A stretch of DNA of 53,851 nt from Fragilaria crotonensis (taxonomy: Eukaryota; Bacillariophyta; Fragilariophyceae; Fragilariales; Fragilariaceae), in contig JAKSYS010000422.1 in assembly GCA_022925895.1 (NCBI GenBank), forward strand, positions 1 to 53,851. The letters run 5' to 3'. The position numbers and the translations under genes were made by a program. The notes beneath the pieces were generated by a model that was not told the DNA's origin, did not search any database, and saw only the letters and a list, made by a program, of their open reading frames with translations. This document shows, piece by piece, positions 41,870 through 52,125 of this stretch. Each line of letters opens with the position of its first letter. Position 1 is the stretch's first letter.

Positions 41870-44441
41870 TGTGGTCGTGCCTAAAATTCTTAAAACTCAT
41901 GGTACAACTCTGTAGGAGGATACTACGATCGCTGTAGGAAAACCCTCCATGCTTTCACCGCGTGAAGTAACTCGCGAAGTACAAAAATTTTACAGTGCAC
42001 AACGGTACAGTAGTAGTATGAAGTATGAAGTATGAAGCTTCGTTTTATAATACGAGGTTTGGATTCATCGTGCCATTTTTTTTTATCTCGTTTCAATCCG
42101 TTGATGATGTTGCTCACACTTGTTTGCCCTCCATACACTGCATAGATTTTATCTATGCCCGAATCAGCTGTGTGACCTTGTCTGACAAGGCCACTTATCA
42201 AGTCCCACACAACCTTCCTGCGGTGATATTTGTGCTTGGAGCGACCGCGCTCAGTATAGGAAAAAGCTTTGCAGCTTTCCTCCCACCGACCCCAAACTCA
42301 TACTCCTGCCAGAGGTCATGAAGACTCCTGGGCGTTGGCATGAGGGTCGCAAGCATCATTGCACGGTCGCCCCTGCATGCTGGGCTGCCACTCCCCTTGG
42401 TTTTGTTGATTTGTCGCCGCCGTCGCCAGAACAGTCAAATTTCTCGTTGGTCGCATCGCGAGTCGTCGAACATTTCCATTCACAATCCCAAAGTTTCGTT
42501 CCATACTTATTTTCAACCCAGAAATAGAACTCTTCATTTCCATATTCTCCTGCCTCAACGCCAATAGACATGATTGCATTCCCGTTAACTGATTTCGAAA
42601 GTTTGCATGCGATCCCTGCATACCAAAAGCTCTATTACCTCCGCCACCACCTTCTCCACCCTCCTCCAACTCTCCAATTGTATCAATGAATACTGCTCCA
42701 AAATCTCCCGACACCACAACCGCCAGTTTTTGGACAGGATTTTTATATATCGCACTTTGTTCGGCATCCAACTCCGAATCGCCACCGCAAACGTGAGCCC
42801 AATCTGAAAGCACCTTGTCCTTAAATTCCACAGGGATGTGATCATCAGCAAATGGCGACGTGATCATCCACATCAACGCCTTACCAAGCACAAGGCAAGC
42901 CGAATCAGGGAGCCTCTTCCTCGCGTTTGGCACAACGTGGCTCAGAACAAACGAGTCCATCATCGCCGAGTCAACTGCTGGATTTGTTTTGTAAATACAT
43001 GGACCGCCACCGCAAAGGACAGCACCAACCTTTGCGTCTGGATATGGCAACTCTGTATCGTCATATACATCTGACACGCGACCTACCCTTTCCAGCGACC
43101 CCGAATATCTTTTTCATCTTTGTGGATACCGCAAGATCGAACATACGTACATGCAAACTTACGAATACTGTGCGAGCCCAACAATAATTTCTTTGCATTC
43201 TCCTCTTCCTCGTGAAATTCGCGTCTTTTGAACATCTTTGTCATAAAGGATTGTATCATTGACTTTGCCTTTTGACCTCCCTCTGGAATCCGAAAGTCAT
43301 CGCAAAAACAAAGAGATACGGAGATTCCATTGCTGGTGGATACATTTTTAAATTCAATTCGAGCCACAATCCAAGTGACCACAATACGCAATAGATAGGA
43401 TTCATTGACCCCAATACAAGCTGGAATGGCGCATCTCGTTCATCGTTCACATTCTTTGACCAGTTGAGTCTTACCTTCAATGAATGAGAGAATTTATCAT
43501 GCACACGAACGTGCTCTAGTACAACCTGTGTGAGTCGTCGATTCGAGCAATCATGTGGAATTGAAAATTGACAAGCGCACTTATACCATACCTTTTCCAT
43601 GATGATGCGTGAGCTGTAGTCCGCCTGTCATTTTCATTGCCAGCTTCAAGCAAAAGTTTATGCATACTCTCAAATTCTTTTCCTACCATCGGACGTCGTA
43701 CCTGAGATTTGCACCCTGCTTCCGCACTTCTTTCTTCTTCACCGCTTTCAAAAGATCAAGCACATCCTTACTCTGCGTTGGGTTCCCTTCTGTTCTTGTC
43801 ACACTCCACTTGTCTCGATTCGGCATCCAGAAAGAAATTGCCTTCTTGTCAAAGGATATTGCTGAGTGTCGACTATGAATAGGATTCGTGTCCGGAGATG
43901 GAAATTCTGAACCGTACGCCTTCAACCTCATATACCTACACACATCCAATGGGATCACTGCTGTCAACTCTGCTTCGGTGAATACGTGGTCCCTTTCATA
44001 TGAATCGCCTGGCAGACGCTGATGAAGAAATGACATGAACGCTGCGAGGACGCTCTTGTATCGCTTAAGTGTTTGAGGATCAACTGACATGGTGGTGCTG
44101 CTGGAAAGTGCACAAGAAATTTATGTATTCTTCTCGCAGAATTACAGAATGTAGTACCACTTGTGATACCCTTCCAAATGCGAAGACGTACCTTTCTTAG
44201 CAGTTGTAAAGTTGTAAGTCCAACTAAGTAATATCAACATTATCTAAAACGTGTGGTTGTAAGGAGGAATCGATGGTACTCTCCTATTTTTCGGGTATAT
44301 TTCTACGAAAAAGCTACACAAACCGTGTTATCCGCACCCTCTTTTTTGGGAGGGTACGCACTGGATCTCGGATACCAGAAGTCGTGGAATCCCACGAAAT
44401 CCGGAGAGAGAAGTACAACATCGGTTGTAAAACGCAGGTAA
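41870..44441 (-). mobile_element. Crypton-type element, copy A
   Basis: 2,572 bp, direct tandem with copy B. It begins TGTGGTCGTGCC and ends AACGCAGGTAA; no inverted repeats are seen, as expected for Cryptons, which move as circles by a tyrosine recombinase. The single gene is on the minus strand. Confidence 0.8.
42045..44090 (-). CDS. Crypton tyrosine recombinase with GCR1_C-like C-terminal domain, copy A (frame-broken)
   Basis: Starts MSVDPQTLKRYKSVLAAFM. The SAM-like core-binding part includes AISFDKKAISFWMPNR and LDLLKAVKKKEVRKQG. The catalytic domain: FQFHMIARIDD, VVLEHVRVHDKF, RLNWSKNVNDERDAPFQ, GSMNPIYCVLWSLGLW, then GSHSIRKFACTYVRSCG (the H-x-x-R pair, about 43137-43187), RGRWKG, and VSDVYDDTELPYPD (about 43040-43077), whose Tyr is the probable nucleophile. 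The C-terminus has LHDLWQ, then LISGLVRQGHTADSGIDKIYAVYG, resembling the GCR1_C DNA-binding fold of other Cryptons, and stops at 42045. Several single-base indels break the frame. Assignment rests on motif recognition. Confidence 0.75.
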
Positions 44442-46995
44442 TGTGGTCGTGCCTAAAATTCTTAAAACTCATGGTACAACTCTGTAGGAGGATACTACGA
44501 TCGCTGTAGGAAAACCCTCCATGCTTTCACCGCGTGAAGTAACTCGCGAAGTACAAAAATTTTACAGTGCACAACGGTACAGTAGTAGTATGAAGTATGA
44601 AGTATGAAGCTTCGTTTTATAATACGAGGTTTGGATTCATCGTGCCATTTTTTTATCTCGTTCAATCCGTTGATGATGTTGCTCACACTTGTTTGCCCTC
44701 CATACACTGCATAGATTTTATCTATGCCCGAATCAACTGTGTGACCTTGTCTGACAAGGCCACTTATCAAGTCCACACAACCTTCCTGCGGTGATATTTG
44801 TGCTTGGAGCGACCGCGCTCAGTATAGGAAAAAGCTTTGCAGCTTTCCTCCCACCGACCAAAACTCCTCCCTGCCAGAGGTCATGAAGACTCCTGGGCGT
44901 TGGCATGAGGGTCGCAAGCATCATTGCACGGTCGCCCCCTGCATGCTGGGCTGCCACTCCCCCTTGGTTTTGTTGATTTGTCGCCGCCGTCGCCAGAACA
45001 GTCAAATTTCTCGTTGGTCGCATCGCGAGTCGTCGAACATTTCCATTCACAATCCCAAAGTTTCGTTCCATACTTATTTTCAACCCAGAAATAGAACTCT
45101 TCATTTCCATATTCTCCTGCCTCAACGCCAATAGACATGATTGCATTCCCGTTAACTGATTTCGAAAGTTTGCATGCGATCCCTGCATACCAAAAGCTCT
45201 ATTACCTCCGCCACCACCTTCTCCACCCTCCTCCAACTCTCCAATTGTATCAATGAATACTGCTCCAAAATCTCCCGACACCACAACCGCCAGTTTTTGG
45301 ACAGGATTTTTATATATCACTTTGTTCGGCATCCAACTCCGAATCGCCACCGCAAACGTGAGCCCAATCTGAAAGCACCTTGTCCTTAAATTCCACAGGG
45401 ATGTGATCATCAGCAAATGGCGACGTGATCATCCACATCAACGCCTTACCAAGCACAAGGCAAGCCGAATCAGGAGCCTCTTCCTCGCGTTTGGCACAAC
45501 GTGGCTCAGAACAAACGAGTCCATCATCGCCGAGTCAACTGCTGGATTTGTTTTGTAAATACATGGACCGCCACCGCAAAGGACAGCACCAACCTTTGCG
45601 TCTGGATATGGCAACTCTGTATCGTCATATACATCTGACACGCGACCTACCCTTTCCAGCGACCCCGAATATCTTTTTCATCTTTGTGGATACCGCAAGA
45701 TCGAACATACGTACATGCAAACTTACGAATACTGTGCAGGCCAACAATAATTTTTTGCATTCTCCTCTTCCTCGTTGAAATTCGCGTCTTTTGAACATCT
45801 TTGTCATAAAGGATTGTATCATTGACTTCGCCTTTTGCCCTCCCTCTGGAATCCGAAAGTCATCGCAAAAACAAAGAGATCGGAGATTCCATTGCTGGTG
45901 GATACATTTTTAAATTCAATTCGAGCCACAATCCAAGTGACCACAATACGCAATAGATAGGATTCATTGACCCCAATACAAGCTGGAATGGCGCATCTCG
46001 TTCATCGTTCACATTCTTTGACCAGTTGAGTCTTACCTTCAATGAATGAGAGAATTTATCATGCACAACGTGCTCTAGTACAACCTGTGTGGAGTCGTCG
46101 ATTGAGCAATCATGTGGAATTGAAAATTGACAAGCGCACTTATACCATACCTTTTCCATGATGATGCGTGAGCTGTAGTCCGCCTGTCATTTTCATTGCC
46201 AGCTTCAAGCAAAAGTTTATGCATACTCTCAAATTCTTTTCCTACCATCGGACGTCGTACCTGAGATTTTGCACCTGCTTCCGCACTTCTTTCTTCTTCA
46301 CCGCTTTCAAAGATCAAGCACATCCTTACTCTGCGTTGGGTTCCCTTCTGTTCTTGTCACACTCCACTTGTCTCGATTCGGCATCCAGAAAGAAATTGCC
46401 TTCTTGTCAAAGGATATTGCTGAGTGTCGACTATGAATAGGATTCGTGTCCGGAGATGGAAATTCTGAACCATCGCCTTCAACCTCATATACCTACACAC
46501 ATCCAATGGGATCACTGCTGTCAACTCTGCGGTGAATACGTGGTCCCTTTCATATGAATCGCCTGGCAGACGCTGATGAAGAAATGACATGAACGCTGCG
46601 AGGACGCTCTTGTATCGCTTAAGTGTTTGAGGATCAACTGACATGGTGGTGCTGCTGGAAAGTGCACAAGAAATTTATGTATTCTTCTCGCAGAATTACA
46701 GAATGTAGTACCACTTGTGATAGCCTTCCAAATGCGAAGACGTACCTTTCTTAGCAGTTGTAAAGTTGTAAGTCCAACTAAGTAATATCAACATTATCTA
46801 AAACGTGTGGTTGTAAGGAGGAATCGATGGTACTCTCCTATTTTTCGGGTATATTTCTACGAAAAAGCTACACAAACCGTGTTATCCGCACCCTCTTTTT
46901 TGGGAGGGTACGCACTGGATCTCGGATACCAGAAGTCGTGGAATCCCACGAAATCCGGAGAGAGAAGTACAACATCGGTTGTAAAACGCAGGTAA
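44442..46995 (-). mobile_element. Crypton-type element, copy B
   Basis: 2,554 bp, same ends and orientation as copy A, following it without a spacer. Differences from A are about twenty, mostly indels of one to four bases. Confidence 0.8.
44617..46644 (-). CDS. Crypton tyrosine recombinase, copy B (frame-broken)
   Basis: Same gene as in copy A with the same landmarks: MSVDPQTLKRYKSV start at 46644, MVGKEFESMHKLLLEAGNEN, NWSKNVNDERDAPFQ, VSDVYDDTELPYPD, LISGLVRQGHT. Its frame breaks fall at different places from those in copy A: for example the segment joining IAIRSWMPNK to YKNPVQKL lost two bases here, while copy A is continuous. Where one copy is broken the other is often open, so a common intact ancestor is easy to infer. 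Confidence 0.75.
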
Positions 46996-47219
46996 TGTAC
47001 GTGTATCGTGTATCCATAATCCATATTACTATCACGCATACAACATATTACAGTAGCACAGTACCAGTACACGGGTTCCAGTACCATGGTACAACAGTAG
47101 CCGTAGGCAATAGGCAATAGACCTCAGCACGATCTGACAACACCTCCCACCATGCACTTTTCCTTCTATTGCAGATCCTCACCACTCGACATTCGTAATA
47201 CTATACATCACACACCACC
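46996..47219. other. Right flank of the Crypton pair and promoter of the next gene
   Basis: Begins TGTACGTG at the element junction. GTAC strings to 47100; the last 100 bp precede the ATG at 47220. Confidence 0.4.
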
Positions 47220-48368
47220 ATGGCAATGTCATTATCAATAGAGGAATCAGCTCGGAGCATCAGCAGTATGTTGGCCGACGCCGTATCGCCACGAAAGAAA
47301 CCCCGTTTGTTGTTGACCGAAAGTTATCAAGATCGCTTGAAGACTTTTTCGCCGTCGACGTACTTTGCAAAACCGACTTGCCTTTCTCCCATCATTTGCG
47401 CAGCACGGGGGTGAGTCCATCAATTCGTTTGCTTTTCCTTGTTGCTTTCGCACTGCAGGAACAAAACGACAAGCAAATGCGTTACGATTTCATCGTATTG
47501 CTCTCGATGGAGGCGAGGTGTCGTGTCGTTTCCGTGTCGTTTCGTTCCAAGAGTATATCTTGATCTGCCGGACTTGCGTTTCTCAAGGTTCATGGATCCT
47601 CAAGCTACACACGGATCTACAAACTTTTTTGAAAACTCACCTTCTTGTTCATAATACACTACTCCGTACCACTCCGTACAACATAGTTGGTCCAACTATG
47701 CAAATGACATGCTGGAATGCTCACATTGTCATGCCAAATTATGCATTTCATTTGATCCAAACTTGACTCCGACTCAAAAGCGAAAAGTAGCACTTCATTA
47801 TCAAAAACAATTAAGCTCAACCGGCCATACCAATGACATGTGTCTCTTTTGGGATGATGATTCCAAAGACCAAGATGGTGCCGTTCCGTTGTATCTCGCC
47901 AGTGTGTTGGACCCAGACTTTGTCGAACTTCTGGAACATGCCACGCCACACACGGTCCTCTTGGACCGAGCCAATCGATTCGCCTTTAACCCCCGACTTG
48001 GGACATTGAAAGTACATCCAATCCAAAAACGACACGATCGACTGTTGTTTGATCGAGTAAAACAAAAAGTCCGAGCTGGCTACACCGCCACGTTATTGTC
48101 GCTTTTGGGGTGGACGTGCAAACAGGACGATGGTGACAGTCGTACTCAAAGGTTGGCGCTGGAATGCAAGGTTTGTGGATCCGACTTTCAAGGCGACGTT
48201 GTGACATCGCACAAGTACTATTGCCCTTGGAGGTGCGGATTTCCCGGGAGCGAGGAACCGTGTTGGAAAGTGCTTGCCAACAAAATTGTTGCCATGGACG
48301 AAGCACCCGACGACGAATCTGCCAAGGACGATGCGCTGTCGAGGTTACACGTAGCGCTAAACCCATAG
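47220..48368 (+). CDS. ZC3HC1/NIPA-like C3HC zinc-finger protein, two exons
   Basis: Exons 47220-47410 and 47687-48368 with a 276-bp GT-AG intron (GTGAGT...CATAG); joining keeps the frame and completes RGWSNYAND, the expected ARxGW block. 290 residues. Exon 1 has SPSTYFAKPTCLSPIICA; exon 2 has LECSHCHAKLCISFD, then TGHTND-C-LFW, the first C3HC finger. A second finger-like part, LECKVCGSDF with SHKYYCPWRCG, lies near residue 240-265. ZC3HC1/NIPA proteins act at the nuclear basket or in ubiquitin ligase adaptors in animals; plant and yeast relatives also sit at the nuclear envelope. Convergent with CNOT11. Confidence 0.85.
47411..47686 (+). other. Intron of the ZC3HC1-like gene
   Basis: GTGAGT donor, CATAG acceptor. 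It is the longest intron found in the window. Confidence 0.85.
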
Positions 48369-48483
48369 AATGATATAGAACATGGCGGTAGTGTGTTCGC
48401 TTCAAGATAAGAGCAAGTACTATTAACCCCTGAAATACCAGTATCCTTCTCGGTTCTGACCCTACACAGTTTGCATTCACTTA

Positions 48484-49899
48484 TTATTGCATCGACTTGA
48501 GGAGCTTGAAAAGTGCTGCTGCTTCCCGAATCCTCGAAAATTCGATGCAGAACGCCTGCACCTCATAAAACACATCCTCCACAGGAATCAAATTGTTTCG
48601 AATCAAGCTCTGCAAAAAGACACACACTAACCTGATCAATCGATTCTGAGCTGGTCGTTCGGGATGGTTTTCGCAACTGACAATGCAGTTCGAAATGAAA
48701 AGGTGCAAAAACTCGGGATGAAGCTGCGGAGCCAGACGATTAACCACTTCCATGCTGTGCAGCGACATGTCCATTGTGACCAGAGCGGACAAGTAATCAT
48801 TCGTTTGTTGTGGATCGTCCTCTTGAAGGATGCGCACCATGCATTCGTGTGCCAGAATGGGATTGTGCTCGACCAAATCCGTGAGCGTACGGGGTGATAA
48901 GCCAGAATCCAACAGCAATCGAGGATTGTCTTGCAACGCCGCCAAGGCTTGCCCTTCTTCTAGTGTCGAGAGTGGAGCCTTGAATGCAACATCTCGAAGG
49001 AGTTCCATAACATGCCGGAAATCATCCTCTTGTGGCAAGAGTTGAAGTCGTAAATTCGTTGGTGTCAACCAAATCAACTCCGAATGCAGGAATTCCAACA
49101 AGTCGGCATCTTCCCTTTCTCCACCGGCATAATCATCATCTGAAAACCCCATGGTCGGCAAGAGTGGCGGCGGGAGAGGTCGAGCGAAGGGCAACTCCAT
49201 GGGTGGTAATGGACTCCACAGTTCTTCCTTGGTCAGGGTAGGGGGTTGATGCCGTTCGACCAACCGAGCCAGTTCCTCGTGGGATGCGTCGCCGTGAATG
49301 TAAATGATGGGCGATACGCAACTGTGATCCATCTTTTGAGTTATCCAATCAAGGATAGCTTCGTGAAACCATACGAGACTGACATCATCAATCGGACAGG
49401 GACCCTTTTCGAGATTGGAAAGTAGTTTGTCGGTACCGTCAGGACCCACAATTGCCGGTAGAAAATCATCTGTTAGCTTCAATAGAATTTCAGATTCACC
49501 AGGCATCATTGGAGCCTTCGCATGATTCGTCAGGGATTTGTTGCTGTGATTTTGTGTATACAACTTCATTAATACATGATGCATAAGGAGAGGATACAGA
49601 GGAGAACTCTGCGGGGGTTTGCTGTAGTGGGACAGTCTTTCCAATACGAATACGAGACAGATAAATTGTGCTTCTGAGAGATTAACTCCATCCTCAAGCA
49701 AGCGATGAGCTGCCCATCCAACCGAAAATGGGCTAATATCTGACTGTTCCAGCAGCGATTCAACAAGATCGCGATACTGATCGTCCTGTAAAGGGGACGT
49801 TGTTGACTCGCTTGTTTGATCTAACTTGGACCACAACTTTTCGATGAATACATCTACCATTTTGTAGATAAGTAGAGAACAGAGATACAAGATCTCCAA
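48484..49899 (-). CDS. CNOT11: CNOT11, CCR4-NOT complex subunit
   Basis: 471 residues, intact. The C-terminal part is highly characteristic: LVEHNPILAHECMVRIL, ALVTMDMSLHSMEVVNRL, LHLFISNCIVSCE, QNRLIRLVCVFLQSLIRNN and EVQAFCIEFSRIREAAALFKLLK. CNOT11 binds CNOT10 and the N-terminal part of CNOT1 in the deadenylase complex that shortens mRNA poly(A) tails. The N-terminal 300 residues are less conserved, with a Pro-rich patch (ARPLPPPLLPT) near 240-260. Met14 (MVDVFIEKL, at 49860) is an alternative and perhaps better start, since the first 13 residues are hydrophobic and unexpected in a cytosolic protein. Confidence 0.93.
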   Translation of the reverse strand: MEILYLCSLLIYKMVDVFIEKLWSKLDQTSESTTSPLQDDQYRDLVESLLEQSDISPFSVGWAAHRLLEDGVNLSEAQFICLVFVLERLSHYSKPPQSSPLYPLLMHHVLMKLYTQNHSNKSLTNHAKAPMMPGESEILLKLTDDFLPAIVGPDGTDKLLSNLEKGPCPIDDVSLVWFHEAILDWITQKMDHSCVSPIIYIHGDASHEELARLVERHQPPTLTKEELWSPLPPMELPFARPLPPPLLPTMGFSDDDYAGGEREDADLLEFLHSELIWLTPTNLRLQLLPQEDDFRHVMELLRDVAFKAPLSTLEEGQALAALQDNPRLLLDSGLSPRTLTDLVEHNPILAHECMVRILQEDDPQQTNDYLSALVTMDMSLHSMEVVNRLAPQLHPEFLHLFISNCIVSCENHPERPAQNRLIRLVCVFLQSLIRNNLIPVEDVFYEVQAFCIEFSRIREAAALFKLLKSMQ

Positions 49900-51618
49900 C
49901 TCAGGAACGACTGCGCTCTCAACTTAACAGGAAGCGCCACCTCCAACAAAGGAACTGGGCTGTGTTTCGATAGGAACTAATGAGAACAAGAGTTGAATTG
50001 AGGCCATGCATTTGATATTGCTTGTACTCGTAAGTCATACCTGGTATTTATCATAGTAGTACAAATTCAGTACTTGTACCATGGTACCTGCATACTGTAT
50101 ATTTGAAATGTGCCCGTACACCTGCACTTGGTACTCCAGTAGAATCTACTGGAGTATGACAAACGGGAATACAAGTACTCACTACCTCGTACTACTATAC
50201 TGTACAAAGTACAAACACGCATACTCTAGCATAGGCAGCACGCACCGAATCGCTTTTTGGCTCCATGTCGCCTTTCTAATCTAAATCCGATTAAATGTCA
50301 TTCAAATGACGTCGGCATACGACACGCTACTTAGAACCGGTGTAGAAAATTTAGCTCCACGTGGAAGCCATTTAAGAAGGGAATTTCAGAATTATTCCTG
50401 AAGATATTCTTTCAACGCAAATCTGCCGCCGGCCCTCCCTGTCACAGCCAAAATTTGAACGCACACTTGCATTATTAACAATGCTATCTATGTATACATA
50501 TATATCGTACACGATTTCAGTACTTGTGCTCCTGTACAATAAATATAACACCACCTCGTGTATACTCCTACCAGCAGCGGTGCAAATCGATTCATCAAAT
50601 ACTACGAAGACAAAACTACGATCGTTTGATACTGCATTTCTACAGGAGTGGGTCGTCGACTGTACTCCAGTAGCACAGTTGACATGTACAGTGTAGACTC
50701 GGAGTCCAGTACTGGTACTGGAGTACCTGGTACTCTACTATCGGTAGATATGAAATCATGCTATGATACTACAGTACGTCGATACGAATGCAACTACTAC
50801 AGTACGACAGTACGACTAACAATGCTACTACCTGGTTCTACGGTACGTCGATACCAGTGCTCGTACGCCGGTGTTGCTGTTGTCAAATGAGACCCATCAA
50901 AAAATGCTTTGAAAATCAATCAAAACAGGTTCACTCCCATTGTCATTACAACTGACTGACTACAATTGCTACATTTAAAGAAGACACAGACTGGAAGTAA
51001 GAAAAAGGGTCAAGTACAAGAGAAATGGACCCACAGTTGAGGGTCCATTGTCACAAATACAATATTGGTATTTTTGTGTACATCGGATGCGTTCGAGTGT
51101 ATGACATACCATGACCTCCGTTTCTACGTGTTTCTACGTAACTGTGTAGGATTATACCGGAGCTCCCGTACAAATCAAATTCAAAATTCAGCGCGGCTCA
51201 AACGAGCACACAACGGTAATGTAGCCGGCCGGTCCGAGCGTGCCAGATTATTTGCCGGACGATGAAATCAAAAACGGATGAGTTTTTTTTTCAGGATTCC
51301 TATGATGTCACGAAAACGTCACATGAATGACATTTAATCGGAATTCCTCTGTGTGAGCTCCGACGCTCCGACGTGCTCACTGCCTAAAAATTCGTGTCAA
51401 AGGAACGCATACACTGCAAACATGCAGCAGGCTTGATCTGATAGTCACGACGTGGGTCACACTTCTTCTCAGCGACGTTGGGCGCATTCTCGTGATTGTT
51501 ATCTCACAGCCTTGTTGCGCCGACGTTTGACTACTTGGCAGATACCAGCAGCTATTGTATGGGCACGAGCTGGTAGATTCAGAAATGCACTTTCACTGTG
51601 CTACTTTTGGATTATTGA
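49900..51618. other. Gene-free, strongly GTAC-rich stretch
   Basis: Densest GTAC content in the window: 50060-50210 and 50680-50860 contain strings such as ACTGGTACTGGAGTACC and GTACCATGGTACC. No gene supported. Confidence 0.5.
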
Positions 51619-52125
51619 TTAAAAACTGAATGTCACCTTCGTCCTGGCCCTGCGAATTTCAACTTCACGGCTACTGTTAGCTCGAGCAACCTTCTTGTCG
51701 GATAGAATGGACTCTATCACGCCCAACTTTCTCATCGATTGACTTCGTGGACTTTGAAACAGTTCTCTCAAGTCATTTGGTTTTCGTTGGCGATGGTGTC
51801 GCGGTGGCACCTTGAGAAAGAATTCAATGCGTTCGGCGTCTTCGTTGGTGATGTGACCGTCAACCTTTGTACCGACGCTTCCGGTCTGAAAACCCGTGTC
51901 GCTCCGAAGAATGTTGCTTTGGTTGATCTTGGCAGTTTCTAATGCGGTGAGATTCTCTGATGAGTTGTTTGGACTATTTACATATAAGTGGAGGGGAGAA
52001 GCAAACCCCGTAAGTTTCGAAGACATATGGTTTCCCCTTTGCTTCGTGTAGTCAACAAGCGTTCTGCTTCGTACACAATCGTATTGTGCAACCGCATTCG
52101 ATGGGGGAACAGTCGATTCTTGCAT
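51619..52125 (-). CDS. Possible gene, 168-residue basic protein
   Basis: An uninterrupted frame starting MQESTVPPSNAVAQYD and ending RRARTKVTFSF. The C-terminal half (AERIEFFLKVPPRHHRQRKPNDLRELF) has a believable mix of charged and hydrophobic residues. No family, signal or membrane segment recognised. It could be a small real gene, the last exon of one, or a chance ORF. Confidence 0.35.
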   Translation of the reverse strand: MQESTVPPSNAVAQYDCVRSRTLVDYTKQRGNHMSSKLTGFASPLHLYVNSPNNSSENLTALETAKINQSNILRSDTGFQTGSVGTKVDGHITNEDAERIEFFLKVPPRHHRQRKPNDLRELFQSPRSQSMRKLGVIESILSDKKVARANSSREVEIRRARTKVTFSF

